From Sphingomonas donggukensis (lineage in GTDB: Bacteria > Pseudomonadota > Alphaproteobacteria > Sphingomonadales > Sphingomonadaceae), in contig NZ_CP098401.1 in NCBI RefSeq assembly GCF_023674425.1, forward strand, positions 2,525,501-2,589,500: 64,000 nt of DNA, written 5' to 3'. The position numbers were made by a program, and so were the translations under genes. The notes under the pieces are model-generated. The model worked only from the letters and a program-made list of their open reading frames with translations, ran no database searches and was not told the DNA's origin. The first letter of the stretch is position 1. Each line of letters begins with the position of its first letter. Below, piece by piece: positions 37,583-47,062 of this stretch.

Positions 37583-38653
37583 CTACCGCCGCACCCGCGT
37601 CACATGCCCCATCTTGCGGCCGGCGCGGACCTCGTGCTTGCCGTAGAGGTGCAGGTGGGCTTCCGGCTCGGCCAGGATTTGCGGCCAGCGCGCGGCGTCT
37701 TCGCCGATCAGGTTTTCCATTTCCACGCCCGAGCCTGTCACGTCGGTCGAGCCGAGCGGAAGGCCGCAGATCGCGCGGATGTGGTTTTCGAACTGGCTGG
37801 TGACGGCGCCCTCGATCGTCCAGTGGCCCGAATTATGGACGCGGGGTGCCATTTCGTTGAACACCGGGCCGTCCGCGGTGACGAAGAACTCCAGCGTCAG
37901 CACCCCGACATGGCCGAGCGCGTCGGCGACGCGGCCGGCGAGCGTCGCGGCCTCGGTCCAGCACGCCGCGACCTCGGCGGGCGCAGGGATGGTTGAGGTG
38001 GCCAGGATGCCGTCCCTGTGGACGTTCAGCGGCGGCGGATAGCTGACGATCGTGCCGTCCACGCCGCGCGCCAGCACGATCGAGAATTCATGGTCGAAGG
38101 TGACGAACCCCTCCAGGATCGCCGGGGCCGCGCCGATCGACTCCCACGCCGCGGTCGCCTGATCGGGCGCGGTGATGCGCGCCTGTCCGTGCCCGTCATA
38201 ACCGAAGCGTGAGGTCTTCAGGATCGCCGGCCAGCCGACCGCGGCGATCGCCTCTTCCAGTTCCGCGAGCGACGTGACCGCGCGCCACGGCGCGGTGCGC
38301 CCGCCCAAGCCCTCCACGAAGCCCTTCTCGTTCACCCGGTCCTGCGCGGTGGCGAGACTGAGCGCCGGAGGGCGGACCGGCACGATGGGGCTGAGCGCCG
38401 CGATCGGGGCGAAGGCGACATTCTCGAACTCATAGGTCACGACGTCGACCGCGCGCGCGAACGCGGCGAGCGCCCCGGCGTCGTCGTAGCGCGCGCGCGT
38501 CATCAGCGGCGAGACGTCGTTGGCCGGGCCGGTTTCGGGCGCGTAGATGTGGGTGCGATAGCCAAGCTGCGCCGCGGCCACCGCGAGCATCCGCCCGAGC
38601 TGACCCGAGCCGAGGATGCCAATGGTCGAACCGGGGGGCAGGGGGACGGTCAT
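37583..38653 (-). CDS. purK: 5-(carboxyamino)imidazole ribonucleotide synthase
   Basis: PurK carboxylates AIR with ATP and bicarbonate to N5-CAIR in purine synthesis. The 356-residue ATP-grasp protein begins with GILGSGQLGRMLAVAAA, has WPAILKTSRFGYDGHGQ at about residue 148, EGFVTFDHEFSIV at about 182 and the metal-binding FNEMAPRVHNSGHWTIE near 270. It lies downstream of purE on the same strand, separated by about 70 bases that include a repeat unit. Confidence 0.97.
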   Translation of the reverse strand: MTVPLPPGSTIGILGSGQLGRMLAVAAAQLGYRTHIYAPETGPANDVSPLMTRARYDDAGALAAFARAVDVVTYEFENVAFAPIAALSPIVPVRPPALSLATAQDRVNEKGFVEGLGGRTAPWRAVTSLAELEEAIAAVGWPAILKTSRFGYDGHGQARITAPDQATAAWESIGAAPAILEGFVTFDHEFSIVLARGVDGTIVSYPPPLNVHRDGILATSTIPAPAEVAACWTEAATLAGRVADALGHVGVLTLEFFVTADGPVFNEMAPRVHNSGHWTIEGAVTSQFENHIRAICGLPLGSTDVTGSGVEMENLIGEDAARWPQILAEPEAHLHLYGKHEVRAGRKMGHVTRVRR

Positions 38654-38678
38654 AACCTGGCCACCGTTAAGAAGGGCA

Positions 38679-38706
38679 GGGCTTCGACAAGCTCAGCCCG
38701 AACGGG
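38679..38706. repeat. single palindromic repeat unit, family B variant
   Basis: GGGCTTCGACAAGCTCAGCC followed by CGAACGGG resembles the family B arms at 7691-7771, with the outer GTGC/GCAC pair changed to GGGC/GCCC so that the self-pairing is kept. It lies between purE and purK. Confidence 0.7.
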
Positions 38707-38723
38707 GTTTGGGAGCCGCGGCA

Positions 38724-39200
38724 TCAGTTCGGCGCGTCCGCCACGCCGTCGGTCTGGCGCTCTCGCCACGCGATCAGCCGCGCCTCGAGCGCCGCGTCGG
38801 CGGTGGCGAGGATCGCGGCGGCCAGCAGCCCGGCGTTGATCGCGCCCGACTTGCCGATTGCGAGCGTGCCCACGGGAATGCCGCCGGGCATCTGGGCGAT
38901 CGACAGCAGGCTGTCCATGCCCTTCAGCGCCTTGGATTCGACCGGCACGCCGAGCACCGGCAGGTGCGTCATCGCCGCCGCCATGCCCGGCAGATGCGCC
39001 GCCCCGCCCGCGCCCGCGATCACGACCTTCAACCCGCGGTCGGCGGCTCCGGTCGCATAGTCGTACAGGCGCTGCGGGGTGCGGTGCGCGGAGACGACCT
39101 TCGTCTCATACGCGACGCCCAGCGTGTCGAGCACCTCCGCGGCATGGCGCATCGTGTCCCAGTCGGACGTCGAACCCATGATGATGCCCACCAGCGCCAT
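38724..39200 (-). CDS. purE: N5-carboxyaminoimidazole ribonucleotide mutase
   Basis: Class I PurE converts N5-CAIR to CAIR. The 158-residue length, the substrate loop [10 protein letters not shown] at the N terminus, the catalytic-site [12 protein letters not shown] and [11 protein letters not shown] are typical. The start [10 protein letters not shown] at 39200 is chosen over the open frame to 39236, which is arginine-rich and unlike the family. It is upstream of purK, forming the usual purEK pair, here with a palindromic repeat between the genes. Confidence 0.97.
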   Translation of the reverse strand: MALVGIIMGSTSDWDTMRHAAEVLDTLGVAYETKVVSAHRTPQRLYDYATGAADRGLKVVIAGAGGAAHLPGMAAAMTHLPVLGVPVESKALKGMDSLLSIAQMPGGIPVGTLAIGKSGAINAGLLAAAILATADAALEARLIAWRERQTDGVADAPN

Positions 39201-39508
39201 GACGGCGCGCCTAGCGCATCGAACGCGGCAAACCAACAGCGGTGTTTGGGGCGGGGTGATCGTCGCGCGCGAGCGCAGTATTCCTAACCCCGTTCGTTTC
39301 GAGCGTAGTCGAGAAACGGATTGTGGTGCTGCGACCTGTTTCTCGACTGCGCTCGAAACGAACGGAGGGGTTGGGAGGGTGCTTGATCGTCAGCGCAGAC
39401 GGACCGCCGCACCGACCGACTGATCACCGTGCTCCCGCGCTGGCGGGAGCCCAGGGCAACATACGCGCCGCCCGTGGCTCTGGATTCCCGCCTGCGCGCA
39501 AACGCCGG
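39201..39508. other. 308-base gap holding repeats only
   Basis: Between purE and the M20 gene, both minus strand, I see no gene. A family A inverted pair occupies 39290-39317 and 39338-39365 (28-base arms with one mismatch). A separate perfect hairpin, GCTCCCGC-GCTG-GCGGGAGC, is at 39431-39450. The rest has no clear feature; a purE promoter must lie in the part near 39201. Confidence 0.8.
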
Positions 39509-40729
39509 CTACCCTGGCAGCCCGCTCTCCAGCACCCGCGCCGCGACCGCGCAGTGCATCGCGATGCCCTTCGCCATCACGCTTTCGTCAATCGTCATCT
39601 TCGTGTTGTGGAGCGGCGGGTTGGTGTCGGGGTCGGTCCCCTCGGGCGCCACGCCGATGAACGCCATCGCACCGGGTATCTCGCGCAGGACATAGCTGAA
39701 ATCCTCGCCGCCCATCATCGGCGCGGGCATCGTCCGCCAGCCGCCCTCGTCCATGTCCTCGGCGATGTCGCGCACCAGTTGGATCGCGCGCGGGTCGTTC
39801 ATCGTCACCGGATAGCCCTCGTCGATGCGGACCTCGGCCATGCAGCCGTGGGCGAGTGCGACGTGCGTCGCCACGCGGGTCAGCCCGGCGCGCGCCTTCT
39901 CGCGCGTCTCGGGCGACAGCGTGCGCAGCGTGCCGAGCATCGTCACTTCGCCTGGCACGATATTGTAGGCGGAGCCCGCCGCGATCTTCGTGATCGACAG
40001 CACCGCCGGGTCGGTGACCGCGATTGTCCGCGCGACGAAGGCATTGAGCGCGGTTACGATCTCGCACGCGACGGGAATCGGATCGACGCATTCGTGCGGC
40101 ATCGCGGCGTGCCCGCCCTTGCCGTGGACAATAATGTTGAGCGCATCGGTCGAGGCGAGCAGCGGCCCCGCGCGGCTGACGACCATGCCCGCGGGCATGT
40201 TGGGCGAAATGTGCAGCGCGAACGCCGCGTCGGGGCGGGCGACGTCGATCAGGCCGTCCTCGATCATGAAGCGCGCGCCGTGATAGCCCTCCTCGCCCGG
40301 CTGGAACATGAAGACGACCGTTCCCGGCAACGTCTCGCGCCGCGCACACAGCGCCCGTGCCGCGCCGACCAGCATCGCCGAATGGCTGTCATGGCCGCAG
40401 GCGTGCATCGCGCCGGGCGTTTTGCTGGCGAAGTCGAGCCCGGTTTCCTCGGGCAGCGGCAGTGCGTCCATGTCGCCGCGCAACAATACCGTGCGGCCAT
40501 TGTCGCCGGCGCCCCCCGCACCCCCGCGCAGGATCGCGACGAAGCCGGTGGTCGAGGTCGATTCGTAGATCTCGAGCGGCAGCCCCTCCAGCGCGGCGCG
40601 GAGTTTGGCGGTGGTGCGCGGGCAATGCAGCCCGATCTCGGGATCGGCGTGGATCGCGCGGCGCAGCGCAATCACGTCATCCAGCTCGGCGGCGCCGGCG
40701 GCGGTCCAGTCCTTGGTGGGAGCATTCAT
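39509..40729 (-). CDS. M20 family metallopeptidase / amidohydrolase
   Basis: A 406-residue cytoplasmic zinc hydrolase of the M20D group (hippurate hydrolase, N-acyl amino acid or peptide amidohydrolase). Metal and catalytic motifs: RGDMDALPLPEETG, MHACGHDSHSAML and FQPGEEGYHGARFMIEDG. A dimerisation domain occupies about residues 190-300. I choose ATG 40729 over GTG 40735 because AGAGG is 9 bases before the ATG but too close to the GTG. It is downstream of the MddA-type gene in a long minus-strand run. The exact substrate is undetermined. Confidence 0.93.
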   Translation of the reverse strand: MNAPTKDWTAAGAAELDDVIALRRAIHADPEIGLHCPRTTAKLRAALEGLPLEIYESTSTTGFVAILRGGAGGAGDNGRTVLLRGDMDALPLPEETGLDFASKTPGAMHACGHDSHSAMLVGAARALCARRETLPGTVVFMFQPGEEGYHGARFMIEDGLIDVARPDAAFALHISPNMPAGMVVSRAGPLLASTDALNIIVHGKGGHAAMPHECVDPIPVACEIVTALNAFVARTIAVTDPAVLSITKIAAGSAYNIVPGEVTMLGTLRTLSPETREKARAGLTRVATHVALAHGCMAEVRIDEGYPVTMNDPRAIQLVRDIAEDMDEGGWRTMPAPMMGGEDFSYVLREIPGAMAFIGVAPEGTDPDTNPPLHNTKMTIDESVMAKGIAMHCAVAARVLESGLPG

Positions 40730-40761
40730 CGGCACGGCCTCTCGTCAGTCGGGCCACCGAT

Positions 40762-41493
40762 CTACGCGCGTCGGATGCGCGGCGCCAGCTTGCCGACGCG
40801 GCGGCGATAGGCCTCGTAATCCTGCCCGAACAGCCGGACCAGGTCGCGCTCCTCATAGGTGATCGCGACCAGCATGTACGCCGACATGCCGAGCGCCAGC
40901 ACCAGATGCCCGACGCTCATCACCGGCGTCGCCCAGAAGGCGAGGAAGAAGCCGCTGTAGAGCGGATGACGGACGAGCTTGTAGAACAGCGGCTGGCGCA
41001 ATTGCGGTGTGGGGGCGTGCGACCCGCGCCAGTGGTGGAACACCTGCGACAGCCCGAACAGCTCGAAATGATCCAGCAGAAAGGTGGTCAGCAGCACGAT
41101 GCCCCAGCCGCTGGCGAACACGACCCAAACCAGCACCGCGGGAATGCCCGACACCGCCCACACCGTGCCTGCGATCGGGTGCCACAGCGCGAACAGCAGG
41201 ATCAGCGCAATGCTGGCGAAAAGCACATAGGTGCTGCGCTCGATCGGGGCGGGCACGGTGCGCGTCCACCACGCCTTGAACCCGGCGCGCGCCATCACGC
41301 TGTGCTGGATACCGAACAGCGCGATCAGGCCGAGGTCGATGGCGAGCGCGGAACCGGCGGGCAGCGCCGGGCCGACGTCCACCGTTCGCGGCACGACCGG
41401 AATATTGCCGACGAACGCGATCAGGTATAGGAACGTCGCGAAGAACACCGCGTAAGCGGCGGCGGCGTAGAGCAGGTAGAGCGGGCGCGACAC
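40762..41493 (-). CDS. mddA: methanethiol S-methyltransferase-like membrane protein (MddA/NnrU type)
   Basis: A 243-residue integral membrane methyltransferase with about five hydrophobic segments. HPLYSGFFLAFWATP followed by YEERDLVRLFGQDYEAYRRRV is the isoprenylcysteine methyltransferase-like SAM-binding core. The N-terminal LYLLYAAAAYAVFFATFLYLIAFVGN and GIQHSVMARAGFK match MddA proteins that methylate methanethiol to dimethyl sulfide. The start is GTG 41493 with GGGAG eight bases before it; the longer frame upstream does not fit the family. The activity is inferred from family resemblance only. It could detoxify methanethiol from sulfur amino-acid breakdown. Confidence 0.85.
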   Translation of the reverse strand: MSRPLYLLYAAAAYAVFFATFLYLIAFVGNIPVVPRTVDVGPALPAGSALAIDLGLIALFGIQHSVMARAGFKAWWTRTVPAPIERSTYVLFASIALILLFALWHPIAGTVWAVSGIPAVLVWVVFASGWGIVLLTTFLLDHFELFGLSQVFHHWRGSHAPTPQLRQPLFYKLVRHPLYSGFFLAFWATPVMSVGHLVLALGMSAYMLVAITYEERDLVRLFGQDYEAYRRRVGKLAPRIRRA

Positions 41494-41559
41494 GGGGCGT
41501 CTCCCGAAGCGTTTCGCACCCGCGATGACTACCACGGCGCCCCGAGTCGCGCCAAATCG

Positions 41560-43227
41560 CTAGCCCTTGAACAAGCCCCCGAGCACGCCGCGCACCAGCC
41601 CACCGAGCAGGCCGCCGCCCGACGACGAACGGCTGCGCGACGATCCGCCCAGCACTGCCTTCGTCACTTCGTTCGCGATCGTCCGCCCGACGGTCGAGCT
41701 GGCCGATCGGGTGGCCGATGTGATCGCCTTGTTCCACGGCGAATTGGCGGCCTCGCGTTCGGCTGCACGCTGCGCCTGCGCCTGCAAGCGCGCGTCGCGG
41801 TCGGCCTCGCGCTGGGCGGCCAGCCGGTCGCGTTCGGCTTGTTTCGCGGCCTGCGCATCCAGCTTCGCCTGCGCGGCGGCGGCCTTGTCGGCATCGCCCG
41901 CGGCCTTGGCCTCGGCGGCGGCGGCGGCGGCTTCGTTCGACTTGGCGGCGAGCAGTTCCTCCGCCGATTCGCGGTCGACCAGCGTGTCGTATTTGGTGCC
42001 GATCGCATCGGTCTGGATCAGCACCCCGCGCTCGACCGGGGTGACCGGACCGACGCGGCTCGACGGCGGCTTGATGAGCGTGCGCTCGACGGGGGCAGGC
42101 GCGCCGTCGGGCTGGAGCAGCGACACCAGAGCCTCGCCGACCTTCAGCTCGGTGATCGCGGTCGCGACATCGACGCCGGGGTTGGCGCGGAACGTCTCCG
42201 CCGCGCTGCGCACCGCCTGCTGATCGCGCGGGGTGAAGGCGTTGAGCTTGTGCTGCACCCGGTTGTTCAGCTGCGCGGCGACCGTATCGGGAATGTCGAT
42301 CGGGTTCTGCGTGATGAAATACACGCCGACGCCCTTCGACCGGATCAGGCGGACGACCTGCTCGACCTTTTCGAGCAGCGCCTTGGGCGTGTCGTTGAAC
42401 AGCAAATGCGCCTCGTCGAAGAAAAACACGAGCTTGGGCTTGTCGGGGTCGCCAACCTCGGGGAGCGTCTCGAACAGTTCGGACAGCAGCCACAGCAGAA
42501 ACGTCGAGTAGAGCTTGGGGCTCGCCATCAGCTTGTCGGCGGCGAGGATGTTGACGATGCCGCGGCCTTTATCATCCACGCCGATGAAGTCGTGGATGTC
42601 GAGCGCGGGTTCGCCGAAGAAATGCTCGCCGCCTTGTGAGCGCAGTTGCAGCAGCGACCGCTGGATCGTGCCGACGCTCGCCTTGCTGACGTTGCCGTAG
42701 GTCACGGTCAGTTCGTCGGCGCGGTTGGCGCATTCGGCGAGCATCGCCTGCAAATCGTCGAGGTCGAGGATCAGCAGACCCTCCTTGTCGGCGACGTGGA
42801 AGGCGATGTTGAGCACGCCTTCCTGCACTTCGTTCAGGTCGAGCAGGCGGCTGAGCAGCAGCGGCCCCATCTCGCTGACGGTGGTGCGGATCGGGTGGCC
42901 CTGCGCGCCGAACAGGTCCCAGAACTGGGTCGGGGTATCGGCATAGGCCCAGTCGGTCATGCCGATCTCGGCAGCGCGCGCGGCAAAGATTTCGTGGGTC
43001 TTGGCCTGCGGCGAGCCGGCCATGGCGAGGCCGGAGAGGTCGCCTTTCACATCGGCGACGAAGCACGGCACGCCTTCGCGCGAGAAACCCTCGACGATGC
43101 CCTGGAGCGTGACGGTCTTGCCGGTGCCGGTGGCTCCGGCGATCAGCCCGTGACGATTGGCGCGCTTGAGGACCAGTTCCTGGCGGGTGCCATCGCCGCT
43201 GGCGCCAATGAAGATCGAGTCGGCCAT
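41560..43227 (-). CDS. HerA-like ATPase (DUF853 / YjgR family)
   Basis: A 555-residue cytoplasmic P-loop ATPase. Walker A is GATGTGKTVTLQG at about residue 31 and Walker B is LVFFFDEAHLLF at about 268. The C-terminal third contains a long Ala/Glu/Lys/Arg helix (about 430-490, predicted coiled coil) and ends in a Gly/Ser-rich tail with GGGLLGGLVRGVLGGLFKG, typical of the family. The role of YjgR-type proteins is unknown, although the fold is shared with HerA DNA translocases. It lies 58 bases after degP in the same orientation. Confidence 0.93.
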   Translation of the reverse strand: MADSIFIGASGDGTRQELVLKRANRHGLIAGATGTGKTVTLQGIVEGFSREGVPCFVADVKGDLSGLAMAGSPQAKTHEIFAARAAEIGMTDWAYADTPTQFWDLFGAQGHPIRTTVSEMGPLLLSRLLDLNEVQEGVLNIAFHVADKEGLLILDLDDLQAMLAECANRADELTVTYGNVSKASVGTIQRSLLQLRSQGGEHFFGEPALDIHDFIGVDDKGRGIVNILAADKLMASPKLYSTFLLWLLSELFETLPEVGDPDKPKLVFFFDEAHLLFNDTPKALLEKVEQVVRLIRSKGVGVYFITQNPIDIPDTVAAQLNNRVQHKLNAFTPRDQQAVRSAAETFRANPGVDVATAITELKVGEALVSLLQPDGAPAPVERTLIKPPSSRVGPVTPVERGVLIQTDAIGTKYDTLVDRESAEELLAAKSNEAAAAAAEAKAAGDADKAAAAQAKLDAQAAKQAERDRLAAQREADRDARLQAQAQRAAEREAANSPWNKAITSATRSASSTVGRTIANEVTKAVLGGSSRSRSSSGGGLLGGLVRGVLGGLFKG

Positions 43228-43285
43228 CCGCTATCCCTCTCGCTGTCAGGCGACCGGGATAGCGGATTGGCGAGGCGGCTCAATC

Positions 43286-44848
43286 CTACTTGAGCTTCAC
43301 CGCGACGTAGAGGCCGCCGCGCTTGGCACGCTGGAAGTACAGCAGCACGGTATCGCGCTTGGCGGCGCGGGCCGCGCTCAATGCCGCGGCCAGTTCCGCA
43401 GGCGTCGTCACCGGGGTGCGATCGACCGAGGAGATCACGTCGGCGCGCTGCAGGCCCTTCTGCGCGGCGTCGCTCGACGGATCGACCTGCGCGATGATGA
43501 CGCCGCGGACGGTGGCGTCGAAGCCCTGCGACCGCGCAATCTGCGGCGTCAGCGGCACGACCTGCACGCCAAGCGGGTTGGCGGCCGGCTGGGTCGGCTG
43601 GTTCTGGTCGGGCAGGCCGTCCTCGTCCTGACCGCCGCCGATCTGCGCCAGCTGCTCCTCGGACGGACGCGTGCCGACGGTCGCGGTCAGCGTCAGCGGC
43701 TTGCCGTCGCGGATCACCGACAGCGGCACGCGGCTGCCCGGCGCCTGGTTGGCGACGAGGTAGCTGAGCGTGGTGTCGGGCGTCACGTCCCGGCCACCGA
43801 CCTTCACCACGACGTCGCCCTGCTTCAGCCCGGCCTTCTCGGCGGGGCCGGCAGCTTCGACGCGGCTGATCAGCTCACCGCGGTTCTTGGGCAGGCCCAG
43901 AGCGGAGGCAATGCCGTCGTCGAGCGACTGGATGCCGACGCCAAGGTAGCCGCGCGCGACGCTGCGACCCTTCATCAGCGTGTCGATGACGGGCTTGGCT
44001 TCCTCCGCGGGGATCGCAAAGCCGATGCCGACATTGCCGCCGGTGGGCGAGAAGATCTGCGAATTGATGCCGATGACGTTGCCGTTCAGGTCGAACATCG
44101 GCCCGCCCGAATTGCCCTGGTTGATCGAGGCATCGGTCTGGATGAAGCGATCGCCGGCGCCGCCGCCCGCGGTGATGCGGTGGACGGCGGACACGATGCC
44201 CGCGGTCACCGTCGAGCCCAGGCCGAACGGGTTGCCGATCGCGACCACCCAGTCGCCGACGCGCGTCGCCGCCGAATCGCCGAAGCGGACGAACGGCAGG
44301 TTGGCGCCGTCGATCTTCAGGAGTGCCAGGTCCGACGCGGGATCGCGTCCGATCAGCCGTGCCTTGAATTCGCGACGATCGGGCAGCGTGACCGTGATCG
44401 ATTCGACCACCGCCGACCCGATACCGCGCTGGCCCGGACGCTCGCCGCCGCCCGCCGACACGACGTGGTTGTTAGTGACGACATAGCCGTCGGCGGAAAT
44501 CAGGAAGCCCGACCCCAGCGACTGCGCCTCGCGCGTGACCGGAGCACCGCCCTGCGCGCCGCCCTGGCCCTGGCCGAAGCCGAACAGGTCGCCGAACGGC
44601 GTGCCCGCGAACGGATTCTGCTGCTGGTTCAGCGTCACGCGCTGCGTGGTCGAGATGTTGACGACCGCGGGCTGGAGCTTTGCGACCATGTCGGCGAAAC
44701 TCATCGGCGCGCCGGCGCGCGGCGCGCTCGCGGTGATGGTGCCGGGTTCGTTCTGGGCGACCTGCGCGCCGGCGGGCGGCTGCAGCGCCATTGATGCGGC
44801 GGTGCCGCCGAGGAGGAGGGCGGCGGTAAGGGCGTAGGCGTAACGCAC
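43286..44848 (-). CDS. degP: Do family periplasmic serine protease (DegP/HtrA type)
   Basis: A 520-residue periplasmic chaperone-protease. It begins with a signal peptide (MRYAYALTAALLLGGTAASMA). The trypsin-like domain has His near 128 (VTNNHVVSAG), Asp173 (SDLALLKID) and Ser247 (GNSGGPMFD). Two PDZ domains follow, at about 290-380 (RGYLGVGIQSLDDG) and 420-510 (LQRADVISSVDRTPV). A Gly/Gln-rich loop near residue 80 is the LA-loop region. It follows hflK-hflC in the same orientation, so one envelope quality-control operon is likely. Confidence 0.95.
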   Translation of the reverse strand: MRYAYALTAALLLGGTAASMALQPPAGAQVAQNEPGTITASAPRAGAPMSFADMVAKLQPAVVNISTTQRVTLNQQQNPFAGTPFGDLFGFGQGQGGAQGGAPVTREAQSLGSGFLISADGYVVTNNHVVSAGGGERPGQRGIGSAVVESITVTLPDRREFKARLIGRDPASDLALLKIDGANLPFVRFGDSAATRVGDWVVAIGNPFGLGSTVTAGIVSAVHRITAGGGAGDRFIQTDASINQGNSGGPMFDLNGNVIGINSQIFSPTGGNVGIGFAIPAEEAKPVIDTLMKGRSVARGYLGVGIQSLDDGIASALGLPKNRGELISRVEAAGPAEKAGLKQGDVVVKVGGRDVTPDTTLSYLVANQAPGSRVPLSVIRDGKPLTLTATVGTRPSEEQLAQIGGGQDEDGLPDQNQPTQPAANPLGVQVVPLTPQIARSQGFDATVRGVIIAQVDPSSDAAQKGLQRADVISSVDRTPVTTPAELAAALSAARAAKRDTVLLYFQRAKRGGLYVAVKLK

Positions 44849-44960
44849 GGTCAGGTTTGTCCTCTCAAGCTGTCGCGGGGTTCGGCAGGGTCCTTATGCC
44901 GTCCCCCATGCTGAACGCTGACTGAAGATGAATGGTTCGACAGTTTCGTGGGGGCGTGCG

Positions 44961-45821
44961 CTACCGCCCCTGGAAATTGCGCAGATAGCCGTTCTGCGGG
45001 CTGAGGATGATCGACGTGCCGCCGCGACCCGCATCCGCGCCGCCATCGGCGCCGAAGGTGTAGCGATACGACTGCATCGACCGGTAGAAGTCGTAGAAGG
45101 ACGGATCCTTTCCGAACGCGTCGGCATAGATGCGCGATGCGTTGGCATCGGCATCGGCGCGGACGATCTGCGCCGCCTTCTGCCCTTGCGCGCGAATGGT
45201 CAGCGCCTGCTGCTGGCGCGCGGTGCGCATGCGGTTCAGCGCCGATTCGAGCGGGGTGCCGTCGGGCAGGTCGGCATGCTTGATGCGCACATCGACGATC
45301 TGGACGCCGTACTGGCTGGCTAGGCGCTGCAGGCGGTTCTGGATGTTGTCCATCACCTCGCCGCGCTCGGGGCTCAGCAGCACCGCGAAGTCGCGCTTGC
45401 CGAGTTCGGCGCGCAGCGACGACGAGAACAGCGGCTGGAGCGCGGCGATCACGCCGTCCTCGGTCCGGGCGGTGATGACCATTTTCAGCGGATCGACGAT
45501 GCGGAACCGCGCAAACGCATCGACCTGCAGGCGCAGCTGGTCGGTGGAGAGCACCTGCTGATTGTCGAGATCGACGTCCAGCACGCGCTTGTCGACCCAC
45601 ACGATCTTGTCGACGAACGGAATCTTGGCGATCAGCCCGGCGCCGGTGTTGCCGAACTGCTGCCCCGGGGCCCAGCCGTTGATCGGGCGACCGACCGGCT
45701 GCTCGAACCGCAGGATCACCGCCTGCCGCGTCTCCGGCACGATGGTGAAGGTGCTGGCCAGCACGATCAGCCCGGCGAGCGCCAGGATGCCCGCGGTCAT
45801 CGGGTTGCGCCACGCGATCAT
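44961..45821 (-). CDS. hflC: HflC, SPFH protein of the FtsH modulator complex
   Basis: A 286-residue inner-membrane protein with one N-terminal membrane segment (AGILALAGLIVLASTFTIVPE) and a periplasmic SPFH/band 7 domain, seen in QAVILRFEQPVGRPING and LQVDAFARFRIVDPLKM. With HflK it forms a large cage around the FtsH protease and restrains its action on membrane proteins. Its ATG overlaps the hflK stop (ATGA). The C terminus (GADAGRGGTSIILSPQNGYL) is glycine-rich. Confidence 0.96.
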   Translation of the reverse strand: MIAWRNPMTAGILALAGLIVLASTFTIVPETRQAVILRFEQPVGRPINGWAPGQQFGNTGAGLIAKIPFVDKIVWVDKRVLDVDLDNQQVLSTDQLRLQVDAFARFRIVDPLKMVITARTEDGVIAALQPLFSSSLRAELGKRDFAVLLSPERGEVMDNIQNRLQRLASQYGVQIVDVRIKHADLPDGTPLESALNRMRTARQQQALTIRAQGQKAAQIVRADADANASRIYADAFGKDPSFYDFYRSMQSYRYTFGADGGADAGRGGTSIILSPQNGYLRNFQGR

Positions 45822-46993
45822 TGTGCGCCTCCCGCGGCAGGCTGGGCCTGCTGCACCGCGGGCGGCGTCGTGCCCGACGGCTCGGGCAGCGTGCGCCGCG
45901 CCGCATCGGGCAGCGGCAGGTACGGCGTCACGCCCGGCGCCTCGACGATCGTCTTGTTCGATTTCGCCAGAACCTGCTCCATCGTCTCGTAATACATGCG
46001 GCGGCGCGTCACCTCGGGCGCGAGCTTGTACTGCTCGTACATCTTGTCGAACTGCGCCGATTCGCCCTGCGCGCGTGCCAGCACCTGCTGGGCATAGGCG
46101 CGGGCGTTGTTCAGGTCGGCCTGCGCCTGCTGCTGCGCCGCCGACACCGCCTTGAAATCGTCGTTCACCTGCGCCGGCGGATCGGCCTTGCTGATGGCGA
46201 CGCCCTGGATGCGGACGCCCGAATTATAATCGTCGAGCAATTGCTGCAGCCGCTCCTGCACGCGCGCCTCGATCACTGTGCGCCCGACACCCAGCGCCTG
46301 GTCGAGCGTCACCGACGACACGACCTCGCGCATCGCGCTTTCGGCGGCGGCGCGGACGGTTTCCTTGGGCAGCTTGATCTGGAACACATAGTCCTGAAGG
46401 TTCGCGATGTTCCAGCGCACCGAATAGGCCAGGTCGACGATATTCTGGTCGCGGGTCAGCATCAGATTCTCGCCCGTGCCGCTGGCCGGGAAATTCTCCT
46501 CGCGGATGTTTTGCACATCCTCGACCGTCACCTGGTTGAACGGCGCGGGCAGGGTCGGGCGGATGCCCGGCTCCAGCGTGCCCGAATATTTGCCGAAGAA
46601 GGTGACGACGCCGCGTTCCTGCGGGCTGATCGAATGGAAGCTGGTGAAGACGACCCACAGCGCCACGATCAGCGCGATGCCGATCGCCCACAGCTTGCCC
46701 ATGCCCGCCCCGCCGCCGGGAAAGCCCGAACCGCCGGTGAAATTGGGGCCGCCGCCACGCTTGGCGCGCTTCAGCAGCTCATCGAGCGTGCTCGACGTGC
46801 CGTGGCGCGGACGACCGCCCTCGGGCGGGAAGGCCCAGGGGTTGCGCGGGCCGTCGTTGCCCCCGCCACCGGAGCCGCCGCCGCTACCCGAGCCGCCGCT
46901 TCCCCCGCCGCCGGGTTTCCCGCCCCACGGGCTCTTCGGCGGTTCGTTGAAGACTGCGCCCGCGCGCGAGCGCCATCCGTCCATCCATCTCAT
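45818..46993 (-). CDS. hflK: HflK, SPFH protein of the FtsH modulator complex
   Basis: A 391-residue partner of HflC. The N terminus is a cytoplasmic Gly/Ser-rich linker (about residues 27-48, SGGSGSGGGSGGGG) and NPWAFPPEGGRPRHG, then a membrane segment (LWAIGIALIVALWVVFTSF, about 100-118) and a periplasmic SPFH domain (QERGVVTFFGKYSGTLEPGI). A Pro/Ala/Gln tail follows. AAAGG lies 5 bases before ATG 46993; an alternative Met is at residue 4. It is first in the hflK-hflC-degP run and divergent from the Mrp gene. Confidence 0.96.
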   Translation of the reverse strand: MRWMDGWRSRAGAVFNEPPKSPWGGKPGGGGSGGSGSGGGSGGGGNDGPRNPWAFPPEGGRPRHGTSSTLDELLKRAKRGGGPNFTGGSGFPGGGAGMGKLWAIGIALIVALWVVFTSFHSISPQERGVVTFFGKYSGTLEPGIRPTLPAPFNQVTVEDVQNIREENFPASGTGENLMLTRDQNIVDLAYSVRWNIANLQDYVFQIKLPKETVRAAAESAMREVVSSVTLDQALGVGRTVIEARVQERLQQLLDDYNSGVRIQGVAISKADPPAQVNDDFKAVSAAQQQAQADLNNARAYAQQVLARAQGESAQFDKMYEQYKLAPEVTRRRMYYETMEQVLAKSNKTIVEAPGVTPYLPLPDAARRTLPEPSGTTPPAVQQAQPAAGGAQ

Positions 46994-47062
46994 GCGACCT
47001 TTATAGGTGTCTTACCGGCGAAAAACAGTGGCGAGCGCCGCCGATCCCCCTAAATCGCGCCG

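Noticed and set aside
44849..44960. Independent heat-shock promoter for degP in the hflC-degP gap.
   Set aside because: I could not find a -35/-10 pair with acceptable spacing on the minus strand, so co-transcription with hflKC is preferred.
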